A stretch of 64,000 bases of DNA, from assembly GCA_030427505.1 (NCBI GenBank), contig JAUICH010000023.1, positions 36,349 through 100,348 on the forward strand, read 5' to 3'. Positions 39,170-53,400 of this stretch are shown one piece after another. A model generated the notes under the pieces. It saw nothing but the letters and a program-made list of their open reading frames with translations, did no database searches and was not told the DNA's origin. Source of the DNA: Verrucomicrobiia bacterium (lineage in GTDB: Bacteria; Verrucomicrobiota; Verrucomicrobiia; Verrucomicrobiales; DEV007). Numbering within the stretch: the stretch's first letter is position 1; every line of letters begins with the position of its first letter. The translations under genes and the position numbers were made by a program.

Positions 39170-39175
39170 TTTTTT
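39153..39175 (+). terminator. Rho-independent terminator after the TpsB gene
   Basis: Seven-pair stem GCGGCCT / AGGCCGC with a TCC loop, followed by six T. It is the last hairpin of the three-hairpin repeat, so the repeat itself supplies the terminator. Confidence 0.75.
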
Positions 39176-39259
39176 CCGAGCGTTTCATGCTGAGTCGTAG
39201 CCGTGCTCGCCAGGGTTTGGTCCAGGTGTTCTCTATTTTCTTGGCGGTTGAGGAAGGAT

Positions 39260-40375
39260 TTTCCGGCAGGTTCCCGGGGTTGTGAAAACCCCGGGCTATC
39301 CCCTTGGGCTCCTTTGGAGCCCGGAGCGTTCCTGTGTCGTCTTGGGGCGGCGGCGGGTGGGGGGAGAAAGACGGCAGGGAGAGACGGCCGGGGCACGGGA
39401 TGGAGGACGTTTTCTTGCGTCCCTACAGGACGCGAATGTGTTTGGGTGGGGTTCCCGGGGTTGTGAAAACCCCGGGCTGTCACCTTGGGCTCCCTTGGAG
39501 CCCGGAGTTTTCTGGTGTCGGCTTGGGTCGGGTATGGGACTCGTGGCTTTTGACGGCGGCGTGTGTGAAGGCTTCGCTGTTTGTGGCGTTGGGACTCATG
39601 GGACGGCTCTTGGGATTCTTTTCTGAAAAGAGGTTTCCGTGAACTCGGGGCTTCGTCGCGACGTCTTTTCCGGAGGCGGGGGCACGGGGCCTGCCAACGG
39701 CAGGTCAGGTGATAGCCAGGGGTTTTCAAACCCCTGGAAAGAAGCGAATCCCCCTCTCTCTCCGCCCTGTAGGGGCGGTAGGAGCGGTAGGAGTGGTAGG
39801 AGTGGCTGTTGCGTTCTCGAAGACTTGCCGCGGACTTTAGGACTTCTTGCGTCCCTACAGGACGCGAATGGGTTTGGGTGGGGTTCCCGGGGTTGTGAAA
39901 ACCCCGGGCTATCACCTTGGGCTCCTTTGGAGCCCGGAGCGTCGTTTGTCGCTTGTCGCCTTGGGGCTCTTTTCGGAAAAGAGATCTCCGTGATTTCGGG
40001 TCTTCGTCGCAACCTCTTTCCCGGAGGCGGAGGCGGAGGCGGAGGCACGGAGGCACGGAGGCACGGAGGCACGGAGGCACGGAGGCACGGAGGCACGGAG
40101 GCACGGAGGCACGGAGGCACGGGGCCTGCCAACGGCAGGTCAGGTGATAGCCAGGGGTTTTCAAACCCCTGGAAAGGAAGCGAATCCCCCTCTCTCTCCG
40201 CCCTGTAGGGGCGGTAGGAGTGGCTGTTGCGTTCTCGAAGACTTTTGCCGCGGAATTCAGGACTTCTTGCGTCCCTACAGGACGCGAATGGGTTCGGGTG
40301 AGGTTCCCGGGGTTTTGAAAACCCCGGGCTATCGCCTTGGGCTCCTTTGGAGCCCGGAGCTTTCTGGTGTTGCCT
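39260..40375. repeat. Array of palindromic cassettes in the TpsB-TpsA spacer
   Basis: Four plus-orientation copies (about 39270, 39440, 39870, 40290) contain CCCGGGGTTNTGAAAACCCC then GGGCTATC, CTTGGGCTCC and TTGGAGCCCGGAG. Three are preceded by GCGTCCCTACAGGACGCGAA. Two opposite-orientation copies (about 39690 and 40130) contain GTGATAGCCAGGGGTTTTCA and AACCCCTGG, then CCGCCCTGTAGGGGCGG. No gene is credible here. Confidence 0.8.
40043..40122. repeat. 8-bp minisatellite AGGCACGG x10
   Basis: Ten perfect tandem copies, preceded by three copies of AGGCGG (40025-40042). Confidence 0.95.
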
Positions 40376-40383
40376 TGGGGCGG

Positions 40384-40504
40384 CGGCGGGGAGACGGCGG
40401 GGAGACGGCGGGGAGACGGCGGGGAGACGGCGGGGAGACGGCGGGGAGACGGCGGGGAGACGGCGGGGAGACGGCGGGGAGACGGCGGGGAGACGGCGGG
40501 GAGA
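40384..40504. repeat. 11-bp minisatellite CGGCGGGGAGA x11
   Basis: Eleven perfect tandem copies immediately downstream of a palindromic cassette. Confidence 0.95.
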
Positions 40505-41104
40505 GACGGCCGGGGCACAGGATGGAGGACGCCTTCTTGGCGAAAGCCAAGAATCCTCGCCAATCACCTCTCTCCTCAACATTGACGAACTACTGGAATT
40601 TGCCGTGGCTGCGTTCCTTCCCTTCCGTTTCCCTTCCCGGGGTGGAGCTGGCCTCTACTTTTCGGGCTGCCTGTGGTGGGCGGTCTTCCTTTGCCTGGCG
40701 CTCGGGGCGCCTTGTCGCGAAAAAATCTGACTCGGCCGGTTCACGAAATCACTTCCGAGAATGGGGCTGTCAGGCGGGCCTTTGGCTGGGATTTTGGCCC
40801 GTGGCGGGTCCTGAAAGCGCTGGGCCGGAGTGGGGAGAGGAGCGGGTGGAGGGAGGCTCGGTTTCGCTACTTGCCGGGATGAAATGGGGTGAGGGCGTGG
40901 CGTGGAAGCGTCCGGGGGTTGGGGGGTCTGTTAGGATGGGGGCCGGAGTTCTGGACTCCTGGGGCAGGGGAGAGATGGGTATTTCCGGGTCGCGGAAGAT
41001 GGCGGCAGTAGCGCCGGCGGTGGGCAGACGGCGGAACCTGGTTAGGAATGGGGTGGGTTTGTGAGGATTCTTGGCCGGAGATGTCTAGTAGATTGGGTAG
41101 GAAT
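40505..41104. other. Non-coding stretch, nothing recognised
   Basis: GC-rich, G-skewed sequence without a start, signal peptide or domain I could recognise. Open frames exist but run through the neighbouring minisatellites and have no protein-like composition. Confidence 0.5.
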
Positions 41105-41415
41105 CCGGTGGCCGGAAATGTCAGGGGAAACTAACCATGAAAATGAGAATACGGCGCTGTCTTCCTCAAGATTGCGTCTGAGCCGTATCATTCGGGTACG
41201 ACTAGATTGGGCCAGAATCATCGGTCTCAGAATGATTCGCGTTCGAGGTAACTTATTGATAAATAATGATTTACGAAAAAAATACCGGTGACATTATTTT
41301 TTTGAAATCATTCGTCACAGACTTAGAACTCGCGACGAAAGGATATCAATGGACCTCGTCCCCGGGAGGCTAAACGGTCAGTCCATTACCCCCATTCTCT
41401 ACGATACGAACCTGA
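41105..41415 (+). promoter_or_regulatory. AT-rich leader of the giant TpsA gene
   Basis: Composition changes abruptly to AT-rich, including runs such as TTGATAAATAATGATTTACG and GACATTATTTTTTTGAAATC. There is an inverted repeat GAATCAT (41215-41221) / ATGATTC (41232-41238). I could not fix a single promoter, but this is the only AT-rich island in the window and lies directly before a 22-kb gene. Confidence 0.5.
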
Positions 41416-44400
41416 ATGAAAAAAATGTTGGCTGCTTTGCGCAGCGAACCCTTGGTCCGAGCCGGGACCCTTGCGTTGCTCTTTCCTGGCTTGGTTTTTC
41501 TCCCCTCCGCGGCAGTTTTCGCTAACCCCACAGGCGGCCTGGTCGTCAACGGGATTGCCGAAATTGGTGAAGGCCTGGATGGGCACTTGTCGATTCTGCA
41601 AAGCAGCGACAAGGCCATCATCAACTGGGAAAGCTTTTCCATCGCGCCTGGCGAACTGACACAGTTCCTCCAGCCGGGAGCGAACTCCGCCGCATTGAAC
41701 CGGGTGGTGACGGGCAATCCCAGCGCCATCATGGGTGCGTTGCGGGCGAACGGAAACCTGCTCCTCATCAACCCGAACGGCATTGTCGTGGGACCAAGCG
41801 GTTCGGTGGACGTGAACGGGTTTGTCGCTTCCACGCTGGATCTTTCCGACGCGGCTTTTCTGGCCGGGGGAGACATGCTGTTTACCGGCGTGACCGAAGC
41901 GGGCGTGCAGAACTTTGGCCGGATCAACGCCGTGGGGGGCGATGTATTCCTGGTCGGCAAGACGGTGAACAACGCCGGGACGATTTCGGCGGCCAATGGC
42001 CGGGTGGGCCTGGCGGCGGGGCAGGAAGTGCTCATTTCCGCGGCTCCCGACGCGAATGGAGAGCGGGTCTTTGTGCGTCCGACCGGCGGCGCCGGTGGCG
42101 TGGGCGTGGGGGTTTCCAACAGCGGCCTGATCGAAGGCGCGGCGGTGGAACTCAAAGCGCACGGCAACATGTACGCGCTGGCCATCAACAACAGCGGTTC
42201 CATCCGGGCGACCGGCGCGGTGAACTCGGGCGGCGGCGTTTACCTGCGCGCGGACGGCGGCCAGATTGACAACACGGGCGTCATTGAAGCGACTCTGCCG
42301 AACGGCAGCGGGGGCCGCATCTACATCGACGCGGGCATCGGCGGCATCGTCAATGCCGGCGGAACGATTTCCGCGGATGGCGTGGGCCAGGGCGGCAGCG
42401 TGACGATCCTCGGCGAAGAGATCAACGTGCTGGGCGGCGCGAACATCAGCGCGGATGGTGACACGGGCGGCGGTTCCGTGCAGATCGGCGCGGACCCCTT
42501 TGGCGGTTCCGGACAGACGGAGTCCAGCAGCATCAGCGTGGCGGCCGGGGCGAACATCAGCGCCAACGGCGTGTCCGGCGACGGCGGCACGGTGGCGGTC
42601 GTGGGCGGCGCGGGCAGCACGGTGAACGTCGCGGGCCAGCTTTCCGCGCTCAGCCAGTTGAGCAAGGGCGGAACCATCCACGTCATGGGCGGCGACGTGA
42701 CGCTGGCGGGCAGCAGCCTGCTGAACGCGAACGGCGGCAGCGACGGCGGGAACATTTCCATTTCGGCGGACGGCACGCTGTCCATGGACGGCATTGTCCT
42801 GGCGAAGGGCGCCACGGGGAACGGCGGCACCATCGTCCTCAAGGGCGAAGGCGGCACCACGATCGGTTCGTCCGCCTTGGTGGATGCCAGCGGCGCGGCC
42901 AATGGCGGCGCCATTCGCGCCTCCAGTGGTGAAGGCGCTACCACCACCGTGAATGGCACGATGCTGGCGGCGGGGACCAGCGGCGAAGGCGGCACTGTTA
43001 CGGTCGAAGGCGGGAACGTCGCCATCGGCGGCACGGCGCTGATCGACGCGAGCGGCGCCACTCAGGGCGGCGTCATCCAGGTGGGTGGCGGAGAGCAGGG
43101 CAAAAACAGCTCCGTGATGAACTCCCAGAGCATCACGGTGGCCAGCGGCGCGGTCCTGCGCGCGGACGCCACGGCCGCGGACGGCGTGGGCGGCCGCATC
43201 ATTACCTGGTCGGACGGGACGACGAATTTTGAAGGGACCCTGAGCGCGACGGGCGCGGGCAAGGGTGGCTTCGCGGAAATTTCCGGTTTGGACCAGTTGA
43301 ACATCGACGGGTCCTCCGTGAACCTCGGGGCCGGCGGCATGTTGCTTTTGGACCCTTCGAACTTTGATGTCACGGACACCGTTCGGGGCGTCATCCTGCC
43401 GGTCTTGAATGGCGGAACCGATGTGGTGATCTTTACCAACGGCACCGATCCAGGGGCCGGAAACGGCAACATTAACTTCAGTTCCAATTTCTCCGGAGCG
43501 AGCGCCATTGCCGGAGACGGATCGCTTTCTCTGCTGGCGTGGGGTGATGTGTTCATGCGCCGGGATCTGGTGAGCAATGGAGCGGGCGACATCAACATCG
43601 TGGCTGGATGGGACGGCGTGACGCCTTCCGACTTCAGCAGCATTGGGACCTCCGGGGTGGATGACACGGGCACGACCCTGGTGGACATGGACGCCGCGAT
43701 TTTTTCGGACACTGCCACCTACGGCAACCGCATGGGCAGTGTCTACATCGGACTGGAAACCGACGGGGTGACTCCGGTCAACCAGAGCACGACCACGGTG
43801 GGCAGCCGGGCGGGAGAAACCAATGTGGCGGGTTACAACCTGGTGATGGTGGGCGACAACACCGCCGCGGCGACTTCGGGAGACAACCGGACGGCACAGC
43901 TGGGCTACCGGGCCAGCGACGTGGACAACGTGTCTCCAGGGCTGGGCCGCGCGGCGGCCACGGGCCGGATCAAGGTGAACGTCTTGAATGACGTGACGAT
44001 GACGGCGGGGTCGAAGCAGGCCGCCAGCGGCAGCCACTCCGCCACGCCGGGTCAGTACAACTACGTGCAGATCGGCCACGGAGGCCGGGACGCGACGAGC
44101 AATGGTTTCAACCACAGCGGCGACATCATCGTGCAGGCGGGCCTGGGCAGCGGGGTGGACATTACCGGGAACATCACCGCCACCGGCGGCAATAACCTGG
44201 GCGACTGGGTGAAGATCGGTCACGGCGGTCACATGGGTAGTTCGGGCTCCACTTCCGGCAGCTTCAGCGGTAGCATCCTGGTGGAGGCTTCCGGCGACAT
44301 TGCGTTCACCGCTGGAGCGGGCCGCCGTTCCTTCGCGCAGATCGGTCACGGCGGTTACGATGCCGAGGCAGGCACCAGCGCGGGTGGCGTGGGTTACCAT

Positions 44401-47400
44401 TCGGGGAACATCACGGTCAGCGCGGGTCAGGACGTTTCCTTCTCCGGCGGCACGGGCTACACGGGCGCCGACCCTGACACACCCATCTTTGTGGATGGCC
44501 GTTCCTTCGCGCAGATCGGTCACGGCGGTTATGAAGTCCAGGCCCGCAGCACGGTGCAGGGACATACCGGGGATATCCTGGTGGAAGCCGGCACGGGTGG
44601 CGTTTCCGGCGGGGTGACGTTCAAAGCGGGCGACGTGGATGACAACTACGTCCTGCTCGGTCACGGCGGCACCAATGCCCAGGTGGTCAGCGGCACGGCG
44701 GACGGTCACAGCGGAACGGTTACCGTTTCCGCCATCGATGACATTGTTTTCCTGGCGGGCACGGGTCAGACCTTCCGGGGCAACCAGGACGGCAGACTGT
44801 ACGCGAAGCTGGGTCACGGCGGTTACAACTCCGGGGTGAACAACAACGCCACCCCCACGCCGGGTACCGGGCTGGGTCATCACGGGGACATTTCCGTGAC
44901 CACCACGACGGGCGACATCCGTTTCATCGGTGGCGACACGGCCCTGGGCAGCGTGGGTGACGGTCTGGGGCGTCTGCACTTTGCCCAGCTGGGTCACGGC
45001 GGCTATGTGAACCCTGGCGAACACTGGGGTAACATTACCGTGGAAGCCACCACCGGTAAGATCGAGTTTCTGGCGGGCGACACCACGGACGACGCGACGG
45101 ACGGCGCCCGGAACTACGCGCAACTGGGCCACGGCGGGTACGCCTCCCGGGGAGCGATGGGGCACGCGGACGATGTGATTTCCGTGACGGCGGGAGACGA
45201 CATTGTCTTCACCGCGGGTGGTCCCGGAACGGCCAGCGGCCGGAACTACGTGCAGATAGGGAACGGCGGTTACGACTCCGACAATCCCTCCACGGCGGCG
45301 TCTGGCGACGAGGGTCACGAGGGAGACATCGCCGTGACCAGCACCGGGGGCGACATCGCGTTCACCGGCGGCACGGGAGGAAACTCCTACGCCATCCTCG
45401 GCCACGGCGGCACCAGCACGGGGGGCGACCACAGCGGCGCCATCACGGTCAGCGCCACGAGCGGCGCGGTGAACTTCACGGCGGGCCAGGGCGGCAACGC
45501 CTTTGCCATGATCGGGAACGGCGGGCGGGATTCCGCCGGAGATCACGAGGGCGACATTACCGTCACGGCTAACGCGCTCAGCTTTACCGCCGGTTCCTCG
45601 GGAACGGAATCGTTCGCGCAGATCGGTCACGGGGGCCGCAATGCCCGGGGCGATCATTCGGGCAGCATTCTCGTGACCGTCACGGGAGACATTCTTTTCA
45701 TGGCCGGGGCGGGGGCGCAGAACTACGCGATGATCGGGCACGGCGGCTACGACGCCGATAACCCGAACCCGACGTACTACTCAGATAACGACAATGCTTT
45801 GCCGGGACTTCCCAGCGCGGCGGAACGCATTGGGAACGAGGGCAACATCACCGTGACCAGTGTGAATGGGAACATTGGCTTCACCGGGGGCACGGCCAGC
45901 AATACCTTTGTCCAGATCGGCCATGGCGGCGCGGTGACCGATGGCGACCACATCGGCGACATTGCCGTGTATGCGGACCAGGACGGCAGCAGCGCCGGGG
46001 TGGGCGGCAACATTACCTTTGACGTGTCCGCCGGCACCGGCACCGGACACTACGGGCAGATCGGTCACGGGGGTTACCTGGCCTCCGGCGGCCACACCGG
46101 GAGCGTCACGGTGATCGCGTCCGAGGCGGTCACCTTCCTCGGCGGCTCCTCCAGCAGCTACGTGCAGATCGGCCACGGCGGGCGCAACGACAGCCGCGTG
46201 GCCCGTTCCGGGAGCAGCCCGAACTACGTGTATACCAACTCGAACGACCGCTACTATCCCGGCACGCATACGGGGAACATTCTGGTCAACGCGGGGGATG
46301 ACATTACCTTCGCCGGCGGCCACACCTCCGGGGACGGCGCCTACGCGCAGATCGGTCACGGCGGGGTGCGGAACGCGGCCATGGCGGACGAAGGCCACAC
46401 CGGCAGCATTGCCGTTACCTCTGGCGGGCAGATTTCCTTCACGGCGGGGACGCGCACGCTGAGCTACGCGCAGATCGGGCACGGGGGCTATGAGGCCTTC
46501 GGCAACCACGGGATCGTCCTGGTTCCGGCGTCCGTGACGGGGGATGCGGTCCTGGACGCCGCCGCGCTGGCGGGCAATGGCGCCGCGGCCATTCTTAACA
46601 GCGGGGGCACGCTGGAGGTGGGCCGGATACTGCCGGGTTCCATCGTGATCACGGTGGATCCGGGCGGAGCGGGCGAGACGGTCTATACCGACACCGCTTC
46701 CACCGCCGCGGGCATGGGGGACATCATTGATGGTTCGTCCACCGTGGTGGGCCGGGTGGACTACTCCACGGGCGTGGTGACGTTCTTTACGGCCATCGAC
46801 GGTGGCGGAGCGGGGACGTCCGTTGACTACGACATGCTGGCCATCGACGACGCGACCAGCAGCACCATCCTGGTGGAAGCCGCGGACGGCATCGATTTCA
46901 CGGGCACGACCGAAACCTCAGCGGGTGACTCCAGCTACGCGCAGATCGGTCACGGCGGATACACCGCGGACTTCAGCAATACGCGGATTCAGTCCGCCGA
47001 GCTTCCGGCGGGGGCCTACACGACGACTTCGACCGGGGCTTTCCATCTTAACATTCCGGTCACCACTCCGGTGGGCACGGCGGGCGACATCACGGTGCGC
47101 ACCACGGGCACGGACGCGGCCATCAACTTCACCGCCGGGGCGGACGCCAGCGCGTATGCGCAGATCGGGAACGGCGGACGTTCCAACCGGGGCGACCACC
47201 GCGGCAACGTGACGGTGGATGCCACGGGCGACATCAACTTCCTTCAGAGTTCGGCCCTGGCCCTGGTGACGATCGCCAACCAGAACGTCTCCGCCGCCAC
47301 CGGCGCGGTGAACCTGGGCAGTGACGTGGATTTGATTCCGGGCTCGCTGACCATTGTGGTGGACCCGACGGGCGCGAACGGCGGTCCCATCACCTATACG

Positions 47401-50400
47401 GACAATGGCTTGGGCCAACTGCTGGACCCCGATGGAGTCACCGTGGTCGCGACGATCGACTACGACGACCGCAGCGTGAACTTCGGCGCGAACAACATCG
47501 ACCCCAGCAACTTTGGGCGCCAGGCCACCTACCAGTATTCGCCCGCCTCGCAGACCTACGTGCAGATCGGGAATGGCGGCTACGATTCCGATAACCCGAA
47601 CGCGCGCCTGCTGACCCAGGGGCACACGGGCAACATCGACGTGGACGCTGGCGGGAGCATTCACTTCCAGGCGGGGGTTCATACCGGCTCCTATGCTCAG
47701 ATCGGGAATGGCGGTTACGACACCGAAGGGGCGAGCAGCGGCAGCATCGACGTGAAGGCGGGCGATGCCATCCAGTTTGACGGCGGCCTGGGCTCCACGA
47801 TCAACTCCGACGCGGCCTACGCGCAGATCGGTCACGGCGGTTACGCCTCCAGCGGCGCGCACAATGGCGACATCAATGTCCAAGCGGGCGCGGGCGGCAT
47901 CAGCTTCAAGGCGGGGGATACCCAGGGGAACTATGCCCAGATCGGTCATGGTGGCGACAGCGCGAAGTCTGGTGGGCATCAGACCTACCTGAACGCGGAC
48001 TACGGTCCGGCGGCGGGCTACTCCGGCTCCATCACGGTGAACAGCGTGGGAAGCATTACCTTCCTGGCGGGCACGGGCAAAATCTATGACGGCAATGATG
48101 ACGGCCGCCTGTATGCGATGATCGGTCATGGGGGGTACGACGCGGACACCACCCAGAGCGGGTCCCTGGAGGACCCTAACACGGTGGCGAACATTGCCGG
48201 GCACAGTGGCGATATTGTTGTGAAGAGCACCCAGGGCGACATCAGTTTCCAGGGGGGTGACACAACCGCCGGCAGCAATGGGGAAGGCAAAGGCCGCATT
48301 CACTTCGCGCAGTTGGGCCATGGCGGTTACGGCGCGAACGGAAACCACAACGGCAACATCACGGTGGAAGCCACGGTGGGCAGCGTGAACTTCACGGGCG
48401 GCTCGTCCGTGGACAATACGGCGGAGCGTTACAACTATGCTCAACTGGGCCACGGCGGCGCGACCGCCCGGGGCGACCACGGGAAAGACGGAGACGTCAT
48501 CAGCGTGACCGCCGGAACTGACATTGCCTTCTCCGGCGGGACCGGCGGCGCGAACAGCGCCCGGAGCTACGCGCAACTGGGCAACGGCGGTTACGATTCC
48601 GATAACCCGAACCCCGGCGCGCTGCCCTACTATCACCTGAACCCGGACGGAACCGGGACGGCGGGACCGTCCGCCGCGGAAGCCGTGGGCGCCAAGGGGA
48701 ACCTGGCCGTCACCAGCACGGGCGGCAGCATTCTCTTCACCGGCGGAGGCGGAGCCGATGCCTACGCACAGCTGGGCCATGGGGGTAGCCTGACGGATGG
48801 CGACCACACCGGCGACATTACGGTGCGCGCCGCGCAGAACCTGATCTTCGACGCGGATGACGATGTGGTTTCCACGCACCAGGTGCAGTTGGGCCACGGC
48901 GGCTTCTTCGCTTCCGGAGATTTCAGCGGCAACATCGACATCCAGGTGGGCGGAAACATCGAGTTCACCGCCGAGCGCAATTCATACGCGCAGATCGGTC
49001 ACGGCGGTCACAACGACCACCGCAACAGCAACAACACCGGCACCGCGGTGCGGCGCGACAACGCGAACGACCGCTACTATCCCTCCACCCTTTCCGGAAA
49101 CATCACCGTGGTGGCGGACGGCGACATTGTCTTCACGGCGTCCAAGCAGACGGCCAGCTCCGGCGGTTACGCGCAGATCGGTCATGGCGGGTATCGCTTC
49201 GCGGCCAAGGCGGACGAAGGGCACTCCGGGGAAATCATTGTCGTTAGCGATGGCTCCATCTCCTTCACGGGGGGAGAACTGACCCAGTCCGCCGCGCAGA
49301 TCGGTCACGGCGGTTATGAGTCCTTCGGCAACCACGACGGCGACATCACGGTGCAGGCGGCGGACGGCATTACCTTCCTCGGTGGCGCGGATGCTTCCAC
49401 GTCCAATCAGTCCTACGCGATGATCGGGAACGGCGGGTATGACGCGGACTTCAATTCCTCCCGCATCACTTCCGTGGAAGGCACCTTTGGAAATCCGAAC
49501 CCGGCGCTTCCGGCGAACGATCCCGGCGGCGTGGACGGCGGGGTCATTGTCAGTGGCGGCACGCGCTACCACCTGAATACCCCGATCACCGATCCGGGTG
49601 GCGCGTCCGGCGATATCCTGGTGTCGGCCGGGGTGGACGTGACGGGCATCCTGCACACGCAGGGCGAGATCCTGAACGCGGACGCGGACATTGTGTTCAC
49701 GGCGGGGAATGACGACGACACCTTTGCCCAGATCGGCAACGGCGGCAGCAACACCTCCGGCGCTCACAGCGGCAGCATTACGGTGCGGGCCACGGGCGAC
49801 ATCCACTTCACTGGCGGCAGCGTCACGGGCGCTCTGCCGGAAAACTACGCGATGATCGGTCACGGCGGCATGGCGGCCAGCGCTCCGGACGGACAGGGTC
49901 ACACCGGCGACATTGAAGTGGCGGCGGGTGTCGACGGCTCGGGAGGCGGTATCAACTTCTCCGGCGGGAACCGGGTGGACAACTTTGTCCAGATCGGTCA
50001 CGGCGGCCGGAATGCGCGGGGCGATCACGGTGGCAACATCACGGTCACGGCGGCGGACGACATAGTCTTCAACGCGGGCCAGGCCTCCACGGCGACGCGG
50101 GCCTATGCCCAGATCGGTCATGGCGGTCACGACGCGGACAACCCGAACGCCTCCTACTATCCGGACAACGATCCGCTGAACCCGCTGCGCGGGCCGACGG
50201 CGGCCGAGCGCGTGGGGAACTGGGGCAATATCTTCGTGGAGAGCTTTGACGGCAGCGTGCTGTTCACCACCGGCATCACCACGGAAACGTACGCTCAGAT
50301 CGGTCACGGCGGCGCCTACACGGATGGCGATAATACCGGGAACATCGAAGTTTACGCGGACCGGGACCAGAGCAACGCGGCTGGCGGCGCCGGGAACATC

Positions 50401-53400
50401 ACGTTTGACGGCGACCAGGCTGGCACCAACCACCATGTGCAGATCGGCCACGGAGGCTACCTGGCTTCCGGCGGTAACAGCGGCGATATCTTTGTCGAAG
50501 CCGGCGCGGCGGTGACCTTCCTGGCGGGCCCGAGCAACAGCTACGCGCAGATCGGTCACGGCGGCCGGAACGACCACCGGATCGGCCGGGGCGGAAACGC
50601 GACGGATGGGTACGTCCAGAACAACGCGAACGACCGCTACTTCCCCGGCACGCATTCGGGCAATGTTTCGGTTCTCGCGGGCGGCGACATTACCTTCCTG
50701 GCCAGCCAGGTGACGGGCGGCTCCACGGGCTACGCGCAGATCGGTCACGGCGGCTTCCGCAACGCGGCCATGGCGGGCGAAGGTCACAACGGGGACATTA
50801 CCGTGATCAGCGGCGGCGCCATCGACTTCGAGGCCGGTGTCACCGGTAACACGAATGTTCAGATCGGACACGGCGGTTACGAAGCCTTCGGCAATCACGG
50901 CTACCTGGTGGTGCGCAGCGAGGCGGATGCCTCCTTTGTCGCGGCCACGCAGAATGGCACGGCTACCCTCGCGAACGGCGCGCTGGCTCCGGGCTCCGTG
51001 GTCATCACGGTGGACGGGGACGGCTCCGGCGCGGGCACGGCGGTCTATACCGACGACGGTCAGGGCAGCCTGATCGACAGCACCAGCACGGTGGCCGGCA
51101 CGGTGGACTACGCCACGGGCGAGATCACTTTCGCTCTGGACGTGAACGCGGCGGGCGATGAAGTGGAGGTGGCTTACCTCCATGGCGGCAGCGACATCTA
51201 CGTCCAGGCCGCGGATGGGGTGACCTTCACGGCTGGTAACGCGGGGACTTCCTTTGCTCAGGTTGGTCACGGCGGGTATGACGCGGACTTCGCGCCGGTC
51301 CGGACGAACATTCACGAAGAGCAACCGGCTCCGGCCACCTATACCGGCACCACGAACTACCACCTGAACACGCCGCTGGCGAACCCCATCGGCACCAGCG
51401 GAAACATTACCGTTCTGGCGGGTGTGGACGGTACGGGCACGGAGCTCAATCCGGCGGCGAACATCACCTTCACGGCCGGGGCGGGCTCTGACTCCTATGC
51501 TCATCTGGGCAATGGCGGCCGGGCCACGAATGGCGACCACAACGGGGACGTGACCGTGAAGGCCACGGGGAACCTGGCCTTCACCGGGAACAGCAGCCAG
51601 CGGTCCTACGCGCAGCTGGGTAACGGAGGCCATGGCGCCAACCAGGGCACCCTGAACCCCCGCACCGGCAGCACGGGTAACATAGACGTTAACGTGGGCG
51701 GGTTGCTGACCTTCCTGGCGGGCGCGGGCGAGGAATCCTACGCTCTGCTGGGCCACGGCGGCTACGGCAGCAAGGGGTCCCACCTCGGAACCATCGACGT
51801 CTATGCGGGCGACGACATCTTCTTCCAGTCCGGCGACGGCTCGGGCACGGGCGACCTGGATGGAAACGGGACGGCGTTTACCGCCAAAGCCGGAGACGGA
51901 CGGCGTGCCTTCGCCCAACTGGGTCACGGCGGCTACGACTCTGACGGCGCGAATACCGGCGGCGTGGACGGCGACGGTCACCAGGGAGACATCTCCGTGG
52001 AGTCCGGCGGCGGCATTACCTTCGTCTCCAGCGTGATCACCGATCCCAACGCGTCTGACTACCGCAACTATGTGCAACTGGGTCACGGCGGCTACGCCTC
52101 CAATGGCGACTTCCAGGGCAACATTACCGTCATCGCGGCGGAAGACGTGACCTTCACGGCGGGCAGCGTGCGGACGAGCGACCCGATCAACCTGCCGTTG
52201 AACGACGCGGGCTCTCTGCCGGTGGGCTCCATCAACCAGCAGCAGTACGCGCAGCTGGGTCACGGCGGCTACACCTCCGGCGGTTATGGCGGAAACGCGA
52301 CCGATGGCATCCATGGCGACATTTCCGTGACGGCGGGCGGTTCCGTGCTCTTCACCAACTTCAACGCGGGCTCTCTGGGAGACTCCGCTTCTTCCGATAA
52401 CACCTATGTTCAACTGGGGAATGGCGGCCGGGGCAGTGGCAACAGCCACAGCGGCGACATTTCCGTGGTGGCGGAAGGCGGGAACATCACCTTTGACAAC
52501 GCGAACGGCGGCGTGGACGGCTACGCCATGCTGGGGAACGGCGGTAACGCCGCGGCGGGTAATCACTCCGGCGACATCCTGGTGGACGCGGCGGGAGACA
52601 TCGCCTTCACCGGCGGCAATACTTACCGGAACTTCGCTCAGCTGGGCCATGGCGGTTACAACGCGGATGAAAACACCGGGGCCTCCGCCGCGGTGGGCAA
52701 CAGTGGCGACGTCCTGGTGAATACCCGGACCGGTCTGGTCACCAACACCGGCAACATTGTCTTCACCGCCGGGGGTGGGGAAGACGCCTATGTGCTGCTG
52801 GGTCACGGCGGCACCTCGAACCGTGGGGCCAACACGGGTAACCTGGCGGGCCTGAATGCCATCGACGTTCGCGCGGCGGGGGACATTACCTTCACGTCCG
52901 GCAACGGTTCGGGTTATGGCGACGCGGACGGGACGGGCACGGCCTTCGTCACGGGTCTCGGCCAGGGCCGGCGGGCCTATGCTCAACTGGGCATGGGCGG
53001 TTACGACGCGGATGCCTCTAACAATACCACCTATGGCGTGGACGGCGTGGGGCACAGCGCGGACATCTATGTGACGGCGGGCGGCAGCATCAACTTCATC
53101 GCGACCGAAGTGGTGAACGATCCCGGCGGAGTCGTCGACGGGCCGCTGGCCAACGACTTCCGCAACTACGTGCAGCTGGGCCACGGCGGCCTGGCTTCCA
53201 GTGGCGACCACAGCGGGAACATCACGGTCAACGCCGGCACGGGAATCGAGTTCCAGGCTGGGAGCATCGACGCGGCGGCCACGGCGAATACCGGTCAGGA
53301 CAACTACGCGCAACTGGGTCACGGCGGTTTTCAGTCGCCCGGCTATGGCGGCAACGACACCCAGTCCTTCACCGGCAACCTCTCCGTGACCACGCAGAAC

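Noticed and set aside
39260..40375. Possible CRISPR array
   Set aside because: Repeat cassettes occur in both orientations, are unevenly spaced by hundreds of bases and have long palindromic arms. No cas genes are present.
38905..41064. Long frames in both directions across the TpsB-TpsA spacer
   Set aside because: They run through minisatellites and palindromic cassettes that also occur in other frames. No domain, signal or ribosome binding site is seen.
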